Assembly (NCBI GenBank): GCA_002503045.1
Contig: DAQW01000030.1
Location: forward strand, 1-15,436
Reading direction: 5' to 3'
DNA from: Euryarchaeota archaeon UBA39
Lineage (GTDB): Archaea > Thermoplasmatota > Poseidoniia > Poseidoniales > Thalassarchaeaceae
DNA length: 15,436 bases
Shown: positions 12,912-15,436 of the stretch, one piece after another
How the letters are laid out: each line of letters starts with the position of its first letter
Numbering within the stretch: position 1 is the stretch's first letter
Notes under the pieces: generated by a model
Told to the model about the DNA's origin: nothing
The model's database searches: none
Seen by the model: the letters and a program-made list of their open reading frames with translations, nothing else
Made by a program: the position numbers and the translations under genes

Positions 12912-14498
12912 TTATTCAGTAGATTCTGAATTTTCTTCTCGAGTGATTGTTTGATTTGTAGATTTAATTCCATCATCATTTTCTATTGGGATCAACAAGG
13001 GTTCTAAATCACCAAATGATTCAAACAAACTGGGCCCACTAGAAAGATAGTATACAGAACCCCTACCATCTCTAGAATCTTCAGCACTTGAATTCTCATT
13101 GCTTGCACACTCGCCAGTACATCCATCAGCAAAGGCGACATAAACACGACCTTCTCTATCGATATGTAAGTCATTGAAATCCAACAAGTTACGATTAGAT
13201 CCTCCAATATCCCTACAATCACCTGAATTAAGACAGATAGAACCAACTTGAACAGGATCATCAGTTACTCGATAAGTATGGAAAATCGGATTCTCATCCA
13301 ATGCATTAATGCTGAAGGTTATGTAAAGGTGATAAGTTGCATTATTCGGAGCATAGTGTGCATTACCATCCCAAGCATTGCCATCAATATCGGATTGATT
13401 CAACATCTCAGAATTTTGACTTCCAAGATAAGTTACTGCAATTCTTCCAGGGTCACCTGCATCGGTTTGAGGGAACACAGAAGAAATTACACCTGCTGGA
13501 GAAATTCGAATACTCTCTTGATCCCAAGTTTCTCCTGAATCTGTTGATCTGGACATGTAAACACCTTCATCCCCTCCAGTCCAAACATGATACGCATTTG
13601 ATTCAGAATCGGTAGACACCTCTGAATTCTTTCTAGGATAAGGCGTTCCAACATCTTCTCCCATGGAACGTTCAAACCAAGTAAATCCATTGTCTTTTGA
13701 AACGATTACAGTAGGAGTTTCTACACGCGGAGTAACATATACTGTCCCATCGGGAGCGGTCGATATCGCCCCATGTAATCCACCATTTGTCGTAGCTAAA
13801 CCTATGATTTGGCCACCCGCTTCAAAGGTTGCACCACCATCAAAACTAGTGAAGCAAAAAATTCCTGCTAGTTTGTTGTAACAATAGTACACTGCAGTTT
13901 CATAAAATCCGCTAGTAAATTGTCCTAAGGCCCCATATCCAGAATCGGTCCATGGACCGCTTGCAAGTTTGATGTGATCGTTAATTGGTGTTGTCCCTGA
14001 ATCATGAGGATTACCTAGCCAAGATTCACCATCATCATCACTCCAACAAATCCAAGATGTTTCTAATCCAATCATTTGAACATTGAATATTCGATCGGTA
14101 ATTGGATCTACCCAACCATATGGATCACTTGTAGTAGGGGAACATTGAACTGGATCTTGTGTTTCAATCCATGATTCCCCATAATCGCATGACCTCATTA
14201 CTTTCTCCATGGCAATAAAGAAAATACAACCACTAGAAGTTATGCCGATACTAGGTTCTTTTCCTGTTTCTCCAACATCACTGAAAGTGAATGACATAGG
14301 AATCAATTCTTCATCCACTGGAAATCCATCAGAACCTGTTACGAATGTTGAAGGAAATTCAGGTTCTTCAACCGGTGGCAAAGAGATTTCTTCTTCTTTC
14401 AAACAACCCGACAATGATGTGGTGATGAGTAAGATACATATGAATACTGAACTACTACGAATCTTAAGGAAACTATTTCCTAAATCGTTAGCAGACAT
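12912..14498 (-). CDS. Sialidase-fold BNR/Asp-box repeat lipoprotein
   Basis: 528 residues. The signal region SSSVFICILLITTSLSGC carries lipobox LSGC, with Cys32 predicted lipidated, followed by an acidic, Pro-rich spacer. The body has at least five Asp-box (SxDxGxxW/F) motifs: SCDYGESW, WSDDDGESW, SFDGGATF, SKDNGFTW and STDSGETW, typical of six-bladed sialidase-like or Vps10-type propellers. I see no clear sialidase Arg triad or FRIP motif, so hydrolase activity is not supported. A Cys-containing C-terminal part (CLNSGDCRD, CTGECASNE) may be disulfide-bonded, and the tail is acidic and Ser/Asn-rich. GGGGTGA precedes the ATG at 14498. It follows the acyl-CoA dehydrogenase by 17 bp, so they are probably co-transcribed. 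A surface binding or glycan-related role is possible. Confidence 0.88.
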   Translation of the reverse strand: MSANDLGNSFLKIRSSSVFICILLITTSLSGCLKEEEISLPPVEEPEFPSTFVTGSDGFPVDEELIPMSFTFSDVGETGKEPSIGITSSGCIFFIAMEKVMRSCDYGESWIETQDPVQCSPTTSDPYGWVDPITDRIFNVQMIGLETSWICWSDDDGESWLGNPHDSGTTPINDHIKLASGPWTDSGYGALGQFTSGFYETAVYYCYNKLAGIFCFTSFDGGATFEAGGQIIGLATTNGGLHGAISTAPDGTVYVTPRVETPTVIVSKDNGFTWFERSMGEDVGTPYPRKNSEVSTDSESNAYHVWTGGDEGVYMSRSTDSGETWDQESIRISPAGVISSVFPQTDAGDPGRIAVTYLGSQNSEMLNQSDIDGNAWDGNAHYAPNNATYHLYITFSINALDENPIFHTYRVTDDPVQVGSICLNSGDCRDIGGSNRNLLDFNDLHIDREGRVYVAFADGCTGECASNENSSAEDSRDGRGSVYYLSSGPSLFESFGDLEPLLIPIENDDGIKSTNQTITREENSESTE

Positions 14499-14515
14499 TG
14501 TTCACCCCAATTTGA

Positions 14516-15436
14516 TTAAACATCCTTGCTAATAGCGCGTGCGATAACCAATTTTTGAACCTCTTGAGTTCCTTCATAAATTTGGGTAATCTTAGCATCC
14601 CTGAAGAAGCGTTCGACAGGGAAATCGGTGGTGTAACCATATCCTCCAAGAACCTGTACTGCTCTCTCCGAAACCCACATTGCAGTATCTCCTGCAAACA
14701 ATTTTGCCATACTAGCTTCCTTTGAATGTCTGTGTCCATTGTGATGATAGTGTTGTTCCTTAGTCCAAGCAGCTTTGTAGACCATAAGACGAGCCGCTTC
14801 AACCTGAGTTGCCATATCTGCAAGATATGACGTAATCATTTGATGACGTGCGATAGGTACGCCGAACGCCTCTCTCTCATGTGCGTATTTTAATGCTGAT
14901 TCATAGGCACCTTGTGCAATTCCTAGGCCTTGAGCAGCAATTCCAATACGAGAATTATCCAATGCGTTCATAGCAATAGGGAATCCTTTTCCTGGGGCTT
15001 TGAGTACATTTTCTACAGGAACCTTGCAATTTTCTAAGACGAGTGTACAAGTATCACTACTTCGAATCCCTAATTTGTCCTCCTTTTTCCCGACGGTGAA
15101 CCCTTCAAATGTTTTCTCAACAATAAACGCCGTAGTTCCGCCATGCTTTTTCACACCATAATCTGGGTGATCTACATCCTTTGCGAAAAGAACGTAAATA
15201 TCTGCACTTACCCCATTGGTGACCCACATCTTTTCTCCTGTAAGGAGGTAATGTGTTCCATCTTCGGACAGTTTTGCTTTGCAAGACATAGCGGCTGCAT
15301 CGGTTCCTGCGCCCGCTTCAGAAAGGGAATAGGCACCTAACTTATCAGATGCAAGCATAGGAAGGTACTTCGCTTTCTGTTGTTCATTTCCATGCAAAGT
15401 GATTGTCATGCTACAAAGGCCAACATGAACGCAATA
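14516..15436 (-). CDS. Acyl-CoA dehydrogenase, short/branched-chain type (5' truncated)
   Basis: The last 306 residues; the N-terminal helical domain runs off the window edge (the frame stays open to 15436). FAD enzymes of this family introduce the alpha-beta double bond in acyl-CoA and reduce ETF. Visible elements are YSLSEAGAGTDAAAMSCKA and MWVTNG in the beta domain, the KLGIRSSDTCTLVLENCKVP segment, NALDNSRIGIAAQGLGIAQGAYE, QVLGGYGYTTDFPVERFFRD and the catalytic-base segment IYEGTQEVQKLVIAR (Glu at codon 14573-14575). This resembles butyryl-CoA or isobutyryl/2-methylbutyryl-CoA dehydrogenases; exact chain preference is not decidable. Compared with human SCAD, the loop after RLMVYKAAW is about five residues longer and His-rich (HYHHNGHRH). 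Confidence 0.92.
   Translation of the reverse strand, partial: YCVHVGLCSMTITLHGNEQQKAKYLPMLASDKLGAYSLSEAGAGTDAAAMSCKAKLSEDGTHYLLTGEKMWVTNGVSADIYVLFAKDVDHPDYGVKKHGGTTAFIVEKTFEGFTVGKKEDKLGIRSSDTCTLVLENCKVPVENVLKAPGKGFPIAMNALDNSRIGIAAQGLGIAQGAYESALKYAHEREAFGVPIARHQMITSYLADMATQVEAARLMVYKAAWTKEQHYHHNGHRHSKEASMAKLFAGDTAMWVSERAVQVLGGYGYTTDFPVERFFRDAKITQIYEGTQEVQKLVIARAISKDV

Noticed and set aside
12912..14498. Functional sialidase
   Set aside because: Asp boxes are clear, but the catalytic Arg triad and FRIP motif were not seen. Asp boxes alone occur in many non-enzymatic propellers.
1..15436. CRISPR array, insertion sequence, tRNA or rRNA
   Set aside because: No spaced direct repeats, transposase motifs or terminal inverted repeats were seen. 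All non-coding gaps are under 100 bp, and none reads as a tRNA cloverleaf.

Overview
The window looks like a piece of an uncultured marine planktonic euryarchaeon, most plausibly Marine Group II (Poseidoniales) or a close relative. The reasons are an archaeal/eukaryotic-type tyrosyl-tRNA synthetase, a mevalonate-pathway HMG-CoA synthase, GGTG/GAGG-type Shine-Dalgarno sites, moderately AT-rich DNA, lipobox lipoproteins (LSGC), a PKD domain and several beta-propeller proteins, next to bacterial-style acyl-CoA dehydrogenases and ETF. The assignment is an inference from gene content. No rRNA or other marker is present.

Layout: (i) 2-391, plus strand, the 3' end of purF. (ii) 447-2105, plus strand, a propeller + acidic linker + PKD protein. 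(iii) 9518 down to 2106, minus strand, eight tightly packed genes: membrane-anchored propeller protein, glutaryl-CoA dehydrogenase (gcdH), SAM methyltransferase, lipoprotein subtilase, MOSC protein, PAP2-type membrane enzyme, etfB, etfA. (iv) 9519-9614, a compact divergent promoter. (v) 9615-12911, plus strand: a small conserved-looking protein, tyrS, and an HMG-CoA synthase (mvaS). (vi) 15436 down to 12912, minus strand: a 5'-truncated acyl-CoA dehydrogenase and a BNR/Asp-box lipoprotein.

How the genes connect: gcdH and the second acyl-CoA dehydrogenase oxidise acyl-CoA thioesters and pass electrons to ETF (etfBA). This fits a heterotroph degrading amino acids and lipids. The secreted subtilase and the surface propellers fit growth on exported protein or polymer. 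mvaS feeds isoprenoid (archaeal lipid) synthesis, and the PAP2/AUR1-like enzyme could act on lipid or polar headgroups. tyrS and purF are housekeeping genes.

The DNA is very compact. Both convergent gene pairs have stop codons that touch with no base between them, and all gaps are under 100 bp. No mobile element, CRISPR array, tRNA or rRNA was seen. I found no convincing new defence or mobile system. The most interesting features are the symmetric divergent promoter with GC mini-hairpins over both start regions, the HMG-CoA synthase of non-archaeal type with an extra internal segment, the leaderless PKD protein, and the His-rich loop in the truncated acyl-CoA dehydrogenase.
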